A stretch of 8,467 nt of DNA from Acidobacteriota bacterium (GCA_019247865.1 JAFBAJ010000794.1:1-8467); one strand, 5' to 3'; counted from the first letter of the stretch, positions 1-7,650 are shown. The notes: generated from the sequence alone by a model not told the origin. A program made the numbers and translations.

Positions 1-11
1 ACTTTAGCCAA
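1..11 (-). CDS. 5' end of a gene downstream of the histidine kinase, probably its response regulator (partial)
   Basis: Only the start of this gene is in the window. On the minus strand, 18 bases after the kinase stop codon, the sequence reads TTG GCT AAA GT, which translates as M-A-K followed by a codon beginning GT (Val). A GGAG ribosome binding site lies 8 bases upstream. Many OmpR-family response regulators begin M-A-K-V/I followed by a hydrophobic strand and an acidic pair, and a regulator normally sits next to its kinase. The family call is therefore inferred from position and three residues, not from any domain. The start codon would be the rarer TTG. It could equally be an unrelated gene in the same operon. 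Confidence 0.4.
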
Positions 12-19
12 CTTTTTTT

Positions 20-25
20 CTCCTA
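20..25 (-). promoter_or_regulatory. Ribosome binding site for the gene at the left edge
   Basis: On the minus strand the short gap after the kinase gene reads TAGGAG, then a run of A ending in G, then TTG. The GGAG core is 8 bases from the TTG, a normal distance. This is what supports translation starting at TTG at position 11, since no ATG or GTG is visible at a suitable distance within the window. Confidence 0.5.
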
Positions 26-29
26 TAAT

Positions 30-1736
30 TCAGGCTTGGTCACCAGCGGCAGTGTGTACCAGGGGCGCCAGCGGAAGGAGAATCCTAAAACGACTTCCCT
101 TACCGACCTCGCTTTCGACGGAGATGGTGCCGTGATGAGCTTCGATAATGTGCTTCACCAGAGATAAGCCGAGGCCACTCCCCTTTACGTCATGAACCAG
201 CCCGTTGCCCACACGGTAGAACTTCTCGAAAACCTTTGACTGTTCGGCGCGTGGAATTCCAATGCCTTGATCGGCTATTTCAATAGACAGATCAGAACCG
301 AGCGTTTCCGCTGTGATCGTCAGCCGCTTCACCTTGCCTGAATACTTAATGGCATTATCAAGCAGATTTGAGATGGCCTGCGCCATCGCATCGCAGTCAA
401 TTAAGACCGGCGGTAGAGAGACGGGTATGTTTGTTTGAATGTCAAAGCCGGAATTGATGATCTGATAGCGATAGCTGGAAAGCACATCCTCAATCACTTC
501 TGCCATATCGACAGCGGCGAAAACATAGGTTTTTCGTCCGGCCTCGATTTTTGAGAAATCGAGAATGTTATCGATCATCTTGTTCAAACGCAGGCTTTCA
601 TGCCGGATGATCCGGTAGTACTCCGTCTTCTTCTCTTCACTGGTAACGCGACCTAGTTCGAGGATTTCAGAAAACAGGCTGAGTAACGAGAGAGGCGTCT
701 TTAGTTCATGCGAGACATTTGAGACGAAATTTGATTTCGCTTGTGCCAGACGCGCTTCGCGGTCGGTGGCCCGTATGGTCAGGGCTATACCACACAGTAG
801 GAACACTAGTACAAGGAGAGTTACACCGGCGCTACGCATAAAACTGTCGCGCGCGAGGTCATCGAGATTTGTATTCTTCAGGCCGATTGCCACTTTCCAA
901 TTGGAGAACGGAGGATCAAAGTTGAGTTGGAGAAAGGACTCGTTTTGAGCCGCCACGTTTGAAAAAAGTATCCGGCTGTTCTCATCGCTAATCGTGCACG
1001 CTATGTCTGATGCAGCAGCGGTGTTCGCATGATATTTATTTATGGTCTTTTCTATACTGCCGGGGATCAAGTCATCGCTGACAAACCCTTCGTTTAATAA
1101 GATACCCGCAAAACCGTTCTGCTCTGCTCTGGTGAGCTCCTTCAACGGATAAAAAAGATATGTTTCTTGACGCATGGGAGTGCCCGCGGGACATGTGGGA
1201 CAGGAAAGATCCAGGAATAAATACTTGCGCTTGTCGTCAACAAAACTTTGGGCCACCCGCGCGTTGTCAAATAGAGACAGAATGCGGGACTGCGCAGGAG
1301 TGAATGCTGCCTGAGCGGTTTTCACAAATTTGTCCGAATACAGATACGCATAACTATTTGTTTCCTTGCCATCGGAAGAGGCGAAAGCAAAAATCTCTTT
1401 GACCTCAGGATGCGAACGCTTTGCGTCTGCGAAATATTTTTCCAGTTCTTCCGCTGCTCCAGGGGACGAAAGGTGTATGCTGCCAATCGGGTTCAAGGTT
1501 TGAGCTGCGATCTCCTCCAGGCGTTGTTTCATCTGGCGCTCTACGTTGGTTAATCCCTGTCGAAGGTTGTCCTTGAATGCGCCCTTGGTTGTGTTCTGGA
1601 GTTCCGCGAGCGAGCGATACTGCATATAAGTCAATATCAGGAGGGGGAGGAACACGCCTACTGATGCCAGTATCAACAGCTTTTTTCGCAGCGATAGTTT
1701 GCTGTTTGCATCTCGGAACATACCGGGCTGGATCAT
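30..1736 (-). CDS. Membrane sensor histidine kinase with large extracytoplasmic sensor domain, no HAMP
   Basis: The product is a 568-residue transmembrane sensor kinase that should autophosphorylate on His343 and pass the phosphate to a partner regulator. A basic N-terminus is followed by membrane segment 1 (about 19-37), an extracytoplasmic region (about 38-302), membrane segment 2 (about 303-322), the dimerisation/phosphoacceptor helix with the motif [10 protein letters not shown] (His343), and an ATPase domain. ATPase motifs are the N box SNLLDNA (Asn457, Asn461), the G1 box DQGIGI (489-494), the F box around FEKFYR and the G2 box KGSGLGL (518-524), all intact. Only about 15 residues separate membrane segment 2 from the phosphoacceptor helix, so a HAMP linker does not fit. 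The sensor region carries a CPTC motif (179-182) and may have a Cache-like fold, which is a guess. Start: ATG at 1736 or the in-frame ATG at 1721; neither has a clear Shine-Dalgarno sequence. A stop codon 27 bases upstream of 1736 limits the choice. The gene probably forms an operon with the gene at 1-11. Its inducing signal is unknown. Confidence 0.95.
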   Translation of the reverse strand: MIQPGMFRDANSKLSLRKKLLILASVGVFLPLLILTYMQYRSLAELQNTTKGAFKDNLRQGLTNVERQMKQRLEEIAAQTLNPIGSIHLSSPGAAEELEKYFADAKRSHPEVKEIFAFASSDGKETNSYAYLYSDKFVKTAQAAFTPAQSRILSLFDNARVAQSFVDDKRKYLFLDLSCPTCPAGTPMRQETYLFYPLKELTRAEQNGFAGILLNEGFVSDDLIPGSIEKTINKYHANTAAASDIACTISDENSRILFSNVAAQNESFLQLNFDPPFSNWKVAIGLKNTNLDDLARDSFMRSAGVTLLVLVFLLCGIALTIRATDREARLAQAKSNFVSNVSHELKTPLSLLSLFSEILELGRVTSEEKKTEYYRIIRHESLRLNKMIDNILDFSKIEAGRKTYVFAAVDMAEVIEDVLSSYRYQIINSGFDIQTNIPVSLPPVLIDCDAMAQAISNLLDNAIKYSGKVKRLTITAETLGSDLSIEIADQGIGIPRAEQSKVFEKFYRVGNGLVHDVKGSGLGLSLVKHIIEAHHGTISVESEVGKGSRFRILLPLAPLVHTAAGDQA

Positions 1737-1753
1737 ACATCGAGATTCTACAG

Positions 1754-1798
1754 AAAGCTGTCACTCGTTCGCACCGAAATTGTAAAAAGTTGTCACCC
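1754..1798. promoter_or_regulatory. Direct repeat pair upstream of the kinase, candidate response-regulator binding sites
   Basis: The 13-base units AAAGCTGTCACTC (1754-1766) and AAAGTTGTCACCC (1786-1798) match at 11 of 13 positions. They start 32 bases apart, close to three helical turns, so both would face the same side of the DNA. A weaker partial copy, TTGTAAA, starts at 1780, ten bases before the TTGTCAC of the second unit. Direct repeats in helical phase are typical of OmpR/PhoB-family regulators, and the core resembles the CTGTCA unit of the Pho box. Pho boxes use 11-base spacing, so I do not call this one. The sites lie 18-62 bases upstream of the kinase start, which would suit autoregulation. 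Confidence 0.35.
1779..1784 (-). promoter_or_regulatory. Possible -10 element for the kinase gene
   Basis: On the minus strand this reads TACAAT, five of six matches to the sigma-70 -10 consensus, and it lies about 42 bases before the kinase ATG. No good -35 hexamer is found 16-18 bases upstream, which would be consistent with an activator-dependent promoter but also with chance. It lies between the two units of the direct repeat. Confidence 0.25.
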
Positions 1799-1936
1799 CG
1801 ACTGGCTTTACCTGTGGCCTCTCTCAGTGGCAATCATCAATCAAAGTGAGTCCCCAAATCTCCTTCGCCAGCGCCACGAATTTAGAACAATTGCATGATT
1901 TAATGAAAGCCAACCTATCTCTGGAAAGACATCTTT

Positions 1937-4900
1937 ATGAAAATGATAAGAGCAAAATCAACCTACTCTGTGGCTCCGCTCTTCTTACTGGTCTCACTCA
2001 TCGGCGCGCAGACGATCACCTGCGCGCAACAGTCAGCACAGGAGTTTGGGCAAGCGTTTCACTGGCGGAGCATCGGCCCGTTTCGCGGCGGGAGAACGCG
2101 CGCCGTGGCCGGAGTCCCTTCACAGCCGAACGTGTTCTATATCGCTCAGGTGAATGGCGGAATTTGGAAGACGACAGATTACGGTCGGACATGGACGCCC
2201 ATCTTTGATGAGCAGCCCACAGGCTCCATCGGCTGTTTAGCCGTCGCAGCTTCAAACCCGTCGGTCATCTATGCGGGCAGCGGCGAGGGTTTGCATCGTC
2301 CTGACCTCTCCGTCGGCGACGGGGTCTATAAATCTGTGGATGGCGGCCGGAGCTGGACGCATCTGGGCTTGCGCGACGGACAACAGATGGCGCAGCTCGC
2401 CGTTGATCCGCGCAATGAGAACCGCCTCTTCGTCGCGGTGGCCGGTCATCCATATGGCCCGAACGAAGAGCGCGGCATCTTCCGCTCGACAGACGGGGGC
2501 AAGACTTTCGAGAAGGTGCTTTATAAAGACGAGAACACAGGCGGCGCTGATGTGCAGATCGATCCGGCGAATCCTGAAACGGTCTATGCTTCGCTCTGGG
2601 AAGCGCGAGAGGGGCCCTGGGAGAACGGCTCCTGGAACGGCACGGGCGGCGGTATCTTCAAATCTATTGACGGAGGAAAAACGTGGCGCAGTTTAACCAA
2701 AGGTCTTCCCGAAGAAATCGTGCAGGCCAACCTTGCGATTGCGCCAAGCATGCCTGCTCGCCTCTTCGCGGCGGTCGCCACGACGACGGGCGTGGGGCTT
2801 TACCTCTCCAACGACGGCGGTGAGAATTGGCAGCAAGCGACGACCGATGCCCGGCCTGCGACACGTATCGGCGGCGGCGACCTTCCGGTGCTCAGATTCG
2901 ACCCTAAGAATCCGTCAGTCATTTACTCCGCCAGCATCGTCTGCTGGAAATCGAACGATAGCGGCAAGACCTGGACTGGCATTCGAGGCGCGCCCGGCGG
3001 TGACGACTATCAAAACATCTGGATCAACCCGGTGAACACGAACATCATTCTGCTCGGCAGCGATCAGGGTGCGATCATTACCGTCAACGGCGGCGAGAGT
3101 TGGAGCTCCTGGTATAACCAACCGACGGCGCAGCTCTATCATGTCGGAGCGGACAATGCGTTTCCCTATCGCGTCTGTAGCGGGCAACAGGAGAGCGGAT
3201 CGGTCTGCATCAACAGTCGCGGGAATGACGGCGAGATTACTTTCCGCGATTGGCAGCCGGTCGCGGCGGAAGAGTATGGCTTTGTCACGCCTGACCCGCT
3301 CGATCCTGACATCGTGTATGGCGGCAAGCTCACGCGTTATGATCGCCGCACTTCTCAGGCGCAGGATATTCTACCAAAGCCTTTCCGCGCGGCGGATTTT
3401 CGGATGGTGCGGACGGAGCCTGTCATCTTCTCGCCGGTTGATCCGCACGTGCTCTATTTCGCCGCCAACACTTTGTGGAAGACGACGGACGGCGGGCAAC
3501 ACTGGGAGCAGATCAGTCCAGACCTCTCGCGAAAGACTTTTGCAGTCCCGGCGACGGTCGGCAAATATCGTTCACTGCCGACCGCGCAACCGACGCAGCG
3601 CGGCGTCATTTACACGGTCGCGCCTTCGCCTTTAGACATTAATCGTCTCTGGGCTGGAACTGACGACGGCCTCATCCAGCTCACCACAGACGGGGGCGCG
3701 CATTGGACGGACATCACGCCGAAGCAAGTTTCGGCGTGGCAGAAAATTTCCATCATAGATGCCAGCCACTTCGACCCGCAGACAGCTTACGCCGCCGTTA
3801 ACACTTTGCGCCTCGACGACCTGCGCCCGCACATCTACCGCACGCGCGATAACGGCAACTCCTGGACTGAGATTAGAAAAGGCATCCCCGACGGCGAAAC
3901 TGTGAATGTCGTTCGTGAAGACACCTTGCGCAAAGGCTTGCTCTTCGCAGGCACAGAGCGCGCCGTCTACGTCTCTTTCGACGATGGAGATAACTGGCAA
4001 CCTTTGCGGCTCAACATGCCCGCGACCTCCGTGCGTGACTTGCTCATCAAGGAGGACGATCTGGTGGCGGCGACACACGGGCGCGGCTTCTGGATTCTCG
4101 ATAACATCACGCCGCTTCGCCAGCTCGATTCAAAGTCTGCCTCTTCGCGCGCCTTTCTCTTCAGACCGCAAACCGCGCTCCGCGTCCGTTGGAACACGAA
4201 CACTGATACGCCGCTGCCGCCGGACGTTCCCGCCGGTGAAAACCCTCCAGACGGGGCGATGATAGATTACTACTTGAGCCGGTCGACATCTGCGCCGGTC
4301 ACGCTCGAAATAAATGATAGCGCAGGGCATCTCGTGCGTCGTTATTCGAGCGCAGACCCCGTGCCACAGTCTGACCCGATGTTGAATATCCCGACCTACT
4401 GGCTGCGTCCGCCGCAATCGCTTTCAGCCGCAGCGGGTGTGCATCGTTTTTTATGGGATATGCACTATCAGCCTGTCCCGAATGTGAAACCCGAATATCC
4501 GATTGCCGCCGTCTATCGCAACACCGCGCCCGAAATCAGCGCGCCGTGGGTGATGCCCGGCGAGTACGAAGCGGTTCTGACAATCGATGGTAAGCGTTAC
4601 ACGCAGCCGCTGACGGTGAAGATGGATCCGAGGGTCAAGGCTTCGACCTCCGACCTGCTCAGGCAGTTTGAGCTTTCCAGGCAACTCTATGACGAGTGGC
4701 TTCAACTGGAGCCGCTCGACGAGCGACTCGGCGTGCTCAGCGCGGAGCTGACAAGTTTGCGTGCGCGCGTGGGCGAGGGAACTGTCGCGGCACAAATTGA
4801 CGCTCTCAATAAAAAGTTGCAGGAGTTGGCTGAGGCTGGCAATCGCCGCCCGGGAACGCCGCTCAAACTCGGCGTGTTGACGAGATTGCAAACGCTCTTC

Positions 4901-5077
4901 ACGATCATCCAGACGGTTGACGCCGCGCCGACAGCGCAAGTCGCAGCCGCTGTGATGGCTATTCAACGCGAGGTGCTGACGCTCACTGAACGCTGGCGAG
5001 CGATTGAGACTCAAGACATCCCGGACTTAAACCGACAGCTTCAAGGAGCAGGTCTGCCGGTAATCGTTAACGAGTAG
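1937..5077 (+). CDS. Exported Asp-box (BNR/VPS10-like) beta-propeller protein
   Basis: This 1046-residue protein belongs to the large group often labelled 'glycosyl hydrolase', 'sialidase-like' or 'WD40/YVTN/BNR repeat protein'. Residues 1-30 form an export signal, with likely cleavage after Ala30 before QQSAQ. I count eleven Asp-box motifs of the form S/T-x-D-x-G-x-x-W/F, starting near residues 79, 133, 184, 243, 291, 339, 382, 516, 583, 636 and 680. The one at 382 has Asn for Asp and the one at 184 ends in Phe. This many blades suggests two propellers or one large sortilin-like propeller. Cys414 and Cys424 could form a disulfide. Residues about 740-900 look like beta-sandwich material (VTLEINDSAGHLVRRY resembles a FlgD-type Ig domain), and about 900-1046 is helical, possibly coiled coil. 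Start: ATG at 1937 with GGAAAG eight bases upstream; ATG at 1943 is also possible. The substrate or ligand is unknown, and I see no motif proving sialidase or glycosidase catalysis. Its 3' end overlaps the convergent peptidase gene. Confidence 0.9.
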   Translation: MKMIRAKSTYSVAPLFLLVSLIGAQTITCAQQSAQEFGQAFHWRSIGPFRGGRTRAVAGVPSQPNVFYIAQVNGGIWKTTDYGRTWTPIFDEQPTGSIGCLAVAASNPSVIYAGSGEGLHRPDLSVGDGVYKSVDGGRSWTHLGLRDGQQMAQLAVDPRNENRLFVAVAGHPYGPNEERGIFRSTDGGKTFEKVLYKDENTGGADVQIDPANPETVYASLWEAREGPWENGSWNGTGGGIFKSIDGGKTWRSLTKGLPEEIVQANLAIAPSMPARLFAAVATTTGVGLYLSNDGGENWQQATTDARPATRIGGGDLPVLRFDPKNPSVIYSASIVCWKSNDSGKTWTGIRGAPGGDDYQNIWINPVNTNIILLGSDQGAIITVNGGESWSSWYNQPTAQLYHVGADNAFPYRVCSGQQESGSVCINSRGNDGEITFRDWQPVAAEEYGFVTPDPLDPDIVYGGKLTRYDRRTSQAQDILPKPFRAADFRMVRTEPVIFSPVDPHVLYFAANTLWKTTDGGQHWEQISPDLSRKTFAVPATVGKYRSLPTAQPTQRGVIYTVAPSPLDINRLWAGTDDGLIQLTTDGGAHWTDITPKQVSAWQKISIIDASHFDPQTAYAAVNTLRLDDLRPHIYRTRDNGNSWTEIRKGIPDGETVNVVREDTLRKGLLFAGTERAVYVSFDDGDNWQPLRLNMPATSVRDLLIKEDDLVAATHGRGFWILDNITPLRQLDSKSASSRAFLFRPQTALRVRWNTNTDTPLPPDVPAGENPPDGAMIDYYLSRSTSAPVTLEINDSAGHLVRRYSSADPVPQSDPMLNIPTYWLRPPQSLSAAAGVHRFLWDMHYQPVPNVKPEYPIAAVYRNTAPEISAPWVMPGEYEAVLTIDGKRYTQPLTVKMDPRVKASTSDLLRQFELSRQLYDEWLQLEPLDERLGVLSAELTSLRARVGEGTVAAQIDALNKKLQELAEAGNRRPGTPLKLGVLTRLQTLFTIIQTVDAAPTAQVAAAVMAIQREVLTLTERWRAIETQDIPDLNRQLQGAGLPVIVNE

Positions 5078-7334
5078 CTTGCAAGAGCGTCGTCGCGCGA
5101 TCAATCTCTACGGCCACGTTTTCGATGGTCTGTCCCACGATGCCGATCTGTTCGTTCGCCTCTTGCCAGTTGCGCTGTTCGATAGCTTCGCGCACGCCGG
5201 GCAAGGTCTTCACGCCGTAGCCCGTGTAAAAACCGGGCGCGTAAATCTGGTGCTTGAACCAGGGGCGGCGCGGCAAGCCTTGCTCGCGGGTCATCGCGCG
5301 TTCGACTTTTATCAAGGCTTCGTCTAACGCTCCTGACTGTGCAGGCAGCCTGTTCTGCGCTGCGAGTTGCATCATCGTCGTTTGATATTTGCGCGTGCTT
5401 TCCTGCAAGCGTGCAAGTGAATTTTCCAGTGGCGCGAAGTTCAGGTAAGGAGCGGGCTGTTCCGCTTTCGGCATGACGAAGGGTTGCGTCGGGTCAAAGA
5501 CGGCGGCGTAAGTCCCATCGCTGAGGCGGAGATTCTTTTCCTTGATCTCTTCGCGCGCGTCGTTCGTCAACTGCGTGACTTCTTTAACGTACTGTCCCAC
5601 CGTGTCGGTCAAGTTACCAAATTCAAAAGGCAGCACGTCCGCGTTTGCAAAGCGCAGCACGGTGCGCCCGCCCACTTCAGCGAGGGCGATACCGTAATCG
5701 AAGTTCGGGTCAATGAAGCGCGTGTAGTTATCAAACGAATCATAAATCGAATGATACGAGCCGCCGCCGTCTTCGCCGCCGAATCCCAGATTCAAAGATG
5801 CTATGCCGAGGTGTTGTAAGAACGGCGTGAAGTCCGAGCCGGAGCCGAGCGCATCTATGCGTAAGTCTGCGCGCTCACGCGCCTCGCGTTGCTCATTCTT
5901 ATCGCCTCGCAGCAGTTGCACCGCCCGCGCGCGATCAGAAACTGAAATCTTCTTTTCCGGGTCAGTCACATCGCGCGCGACTTCGTTGATAAACTTTTCG
6001 AGCGTGTGCGAGCCGCCCATGCCCAGAAACCCGCGACCGTTGGAATCCGAGTTGATATAAATGGCTGCGTGCTTGCGCAGCATCTCGGCGTGCGTTTCAG
6101 CCCATTCGGTGGAGCCTAACAATCCGGGTTCTTCGCCGTCCCAGGCACAATAGATAATCGTGCGCTTCGGCTTCCAACCTGACTTCGCCAATTCGCCGAG
6201 CCCACGCGCTTCTTCCAGCATCGCGACTTGCCCGCTGATAGGGTCGCTTGCGCCGTTGACCCATGCGTCATGATGGTTGCCGCGAATGATGAGCTCGTCC
6301 GGGCGCTCGTCGCCTTTCAAACGGGCAATCACGTCACGGATGGTTTCCGTCTTCCAATCGAATTCAAGTTTGAGATGTACCGTCGCTGACCCCGGCCCCA
6401 AGTGATAAGTGATCGGCAACGAGCCTCGCCAAGCGTCGGGCGCGACTTGTCCGTTCATCGCTTTGAGCAGCGGCAGAGCATCCGCGTAAGAGATCGGCAG
6501 CACCGGAATCTTGGTCAACGTCTGTGCATCTTTGAGCGCGATGCGTTGCGCGTCCTTCGTCGCTCCGACGCCCGGCGTCAGCGGGTCGCCCGGATACAGC
6601 GGCATGTCCGCGACCGAGCCGCGTTGTGCGCCAGACTCATTGCGCCACGCGCCCTGCGGATAAACGTCGCCCTGATAGAACCCATCGTCGCGCGGGTCTG
6701 AATAGATCAGGCAACCGACCGCGCCGTGTTCCGCCGCGACCTTAGGCTTGATGCCGCGCCATGAGCCACCGTAACGCGCAATGACTATCTTGCCTTTGAC
6801 ATCAATGCCGCGCTGCTGCAACTCTTCGTAGTCCTTAGGCACGCCGTAGTTGACATAGACGAGCTGTGCCGTCACATCGCCGTCAATCGAATACGCGTTA
6901 TAGACCGGAAGCTGCTCGGACGTTTGAGCGGAGGTCGAATCTTCCCTGAGCGTTGGCTCCGCGAGGCGCGCCGTGAACTTTTCAGGCGTGATCATTTCCA
7001 GCACGCGTACCTTCGGCGTCGGGAAGAGCACTTGAAACTCTTCGATCTGCGCGTCAAAGCCCCATGAGCGAAAGAGCGAGAGAATGAACTCCGCGTTCTC
7101 TTTATCATAGGGCGACCCGACATGATGCGGCCTTGCGGAAAGCCGCTTCATCGTCTCGCGCAGATTCTCGCGCTTGAGCAATGAATCGAACTTGGCCTCC
7201 AACGTGCGCTCGGCCGCCGCCCCTTCGGGATCAAAGCCCAGTAACGGCTTATCCTTGCTCTGTGACGCCGCAGGAATAATGAAAGCGCAAGAGAGAAGCA
7301 GAACAAGAGCCGGACGAAACGAGTCAATACGCAT
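5067..7334 (-). CDS. Exported M28 zinc peptidase of the glutamate carboxypeptidase II / transferrin-receptor-like type
   Basis: This is a 755-residue binuclear zinc exopeptidase, close to full length for human GCPII/PSMA. Residues 1-24 are a signal peptide with probable cleavage in AAS-QS, so it acts outside the cytoplasm. The order is protease part 1 (about 45-150), a PA domain inserted at about 150-310, protease part 2 (about 330-570) and a C-terminal TfR-like helical dimerisation domain (about 620-755). By alignment from memory to PSMA, the zinc ligands are His354, bridging Asp364, Glu402, Asp430 and His528, with Glu401 as the catalytic base, so it should be active. Arg193 matches the glutamate-binding Arg210 of PSMA and Tyr706 matches Tyr700, but the Lys699 position is Gly705. 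The arginine patch of PSMA (534/536) is Asn515 and Gly517 here. Substrate preference therefore probably differs from folyl- or acetylaspartyl-glutamate, and general peptide trimming is likelier. Start: ATG at 7334 with GGAGG five bases upstream. The gene is divergent from the catalase. Confidence 0.93.
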   Translation of the reverse strand: MRIDSFRPALVLLLSCAFIIPAASQSKDKPLLGFDPEGAAAERTLEAKFDSLLKRENLRETMKRLSARPHHVGSPYDKENAEFILSLFRSWGFDAQIEEFQVLFPTPKVRVLEMITPEKFTARLAEPTLREDSTSAQTSEQLPVYNAYSIDGDVTAQLVYVNYGVPKDYEELQQRGIDVKGKIVIARYGGSWRGIKPKVAAEHGAVGCLIYSDPRDDGFYQGDVYPQGAWRNESGAQRGSVADMPLYPGDPLTPGVGATKDAQRIALKDAQTLTKIPVLPISYADALPLLKAMNGQVAPDAWRGSLPITYHLGPGSATVHLKLEFDWKTETIRDVIARLKGDERPDELIIRGNHHDAWVNGASDPISGQVAMLEEARGLGELAKSGWKPKRTIIYCAWDGEEPGLLGSTEWAETHAEMLRKHAAIYINSDSNGRGFLGMGGSHTLEKFINEVARDVTDPEKKISVSDRARAVQLLRGDKNEQREARERADLRIDALGSGSDFTPFLQHLGIASLNLGFGGEDGGGSYHSIYDSFDNYTRFIDPNFDYGIALAEVGGRTVLRFANADVLPFEFGNLTDTVGQYVKEVTQLTNDAREEIKEKNLRLSDGTYAAVFDPTQPFVMPKAEQPAPYLNFAPLENSLARLQESTRKYQTTMMQLAAQNRLPAQSGALDEALIKVERAMTREQGLPRRPWFKHQIYAPGFYTGYGVKTLPGVREAIEQRNWQEANEQIGIVGQTIENVAVEIDRATTLLQATR

Positions 7335-7339
7335 GAGCG

Positions 7340-7344
7340 CCTCC
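7340..7344 (-). promoter_or_regulatory. Ribosome binding site of the M28 peptidase gene
   Basis: The minus strand reads GGAGG followed by five bases and then ATG at 7334. This strong Shine-Dalgarno sequence fixes the start codon and is the clearest translation signal in the window. Confidence 0.8.
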
Positions 7345-7382
7345 GATACTTGAGTCGAATGAAATTGTGATTGCTGCCAGAG

Positions 7383-7410
7383 AATTTATTACAGATGCCG
7401 CCAAACTCAA
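7383..7410 (-). promoter_or_regulatory. Possible sigma-70-type promoter for the M28 peptidase gene
   Basis: On the minus strand TTGAGT (7405-7410) and TAAATT (7383-7388) are separated by 16 bases. Each hexamer matches the -35/-10 consensus at four of six positions. The spacing to the start codon (about 50 bases) is reasonable. In an A+T-rich stretch like this, such matches occur by chance, so confidence is low. Confidence 0.25.
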
Positions 7411-7448
7411 AGACGCGCCGCACGGCAACCGCCAGCTCAAAGGAGACC

Positions 7449-7503
7449 CGGTTCGTCAACCGTCAGTGTCTGACACGACAGAAGGGCCTACCCCCTCCGT
7501 CGT
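7449..7503. repeat. Cluster of three abutting stem-loops, possible intergenic repeat element or structured RNA
   Basis: Three inverted repeats follow one another almost without a gap. The first is CGGTT-CGTC-AACCG (7449-7462). The second is GTCAG-TGT-CTGAC (7462-7474), sharing one base with the first. The third has 12-base arms at 7475-7486 and 7492-7503 around a 5-base loop; 10 of 12 positions pair on the plus strand. On the minus strand the two mismatches become G-U pairs, so the third hairpin is fully paired in RNA made toward the peptidase gene. An alternative outer pairing joins GGTTC (7450-7454) with GAACC (7507-7511). No U-tract follows, so it does not look like a classical terminator. 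It could be a REP-like dispersed element, a small transposon remnant or a 5'-leader structure. Only one copy is in the window. Confidence 0.5.
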
Positions 7504-7650
7504 TCTGAACCCGCGAACAATATTCTGCGGTAAGTTGAGGCATTCGGAAGCAGTAAATTTTTAGTCAATTCCCAGCGCGCTGAGCCGTTGGAAGGCTGCA
7601 AGAATGCGTGGTATCGTCACTTCCAATCTTGAGATAACAAAACTGAACAT

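Noticed and set aside
1405..1833. A 142-codon minus-strand frame overlapping the kinase start
   Set aside because: It overlaps the N-terminal third of the kinase in another frame and its product has no recognisable motif. The kinase frame has continuous domain support.
1846..2208. A 120-codon plus-strand frame overlapping the start of the propeller gene
   Set aside because: It overlaps the signal peptide and first propeller blade in another frame and has no family resemblance.
4451..5014. A 187-codon minus-strand open frame inside the propeller gene
   Set aside because: It lies wholly opposite a well-supported gene and has a low-complexity, Arg/Leu-rich composition typical of a shadow frame.
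1937..5077. Calling the propeller protein a sialidase
   Set aside because: Asp boxes occur in many non-sialidase propellers, and I could not identify the sialidase arginine triad or nucleophilic tyrosine.
7287..7289. Possible lipobox (LLSC, Cys16) in the peptidase signal peptide
   Set aside because: The Arg at residue 7 is too close to the Cys for the standard pattern, and a normal signal peptidase I site (AAS before QS) follows at the right distance.
7475..7503. Stem-loop read as an intrinsic terminator
   Set aside because: No run of T follows on either strand and no gene ends nearby; both flanking genes begin at this gap.
7367..7564. A 65-codon plus-strand frame in the peptidase-catalase gap
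   Set aside because: There is no ribosome binding site before its ATG and it reads through the stem-loop cluster. It is better explained as intergenic DNA.
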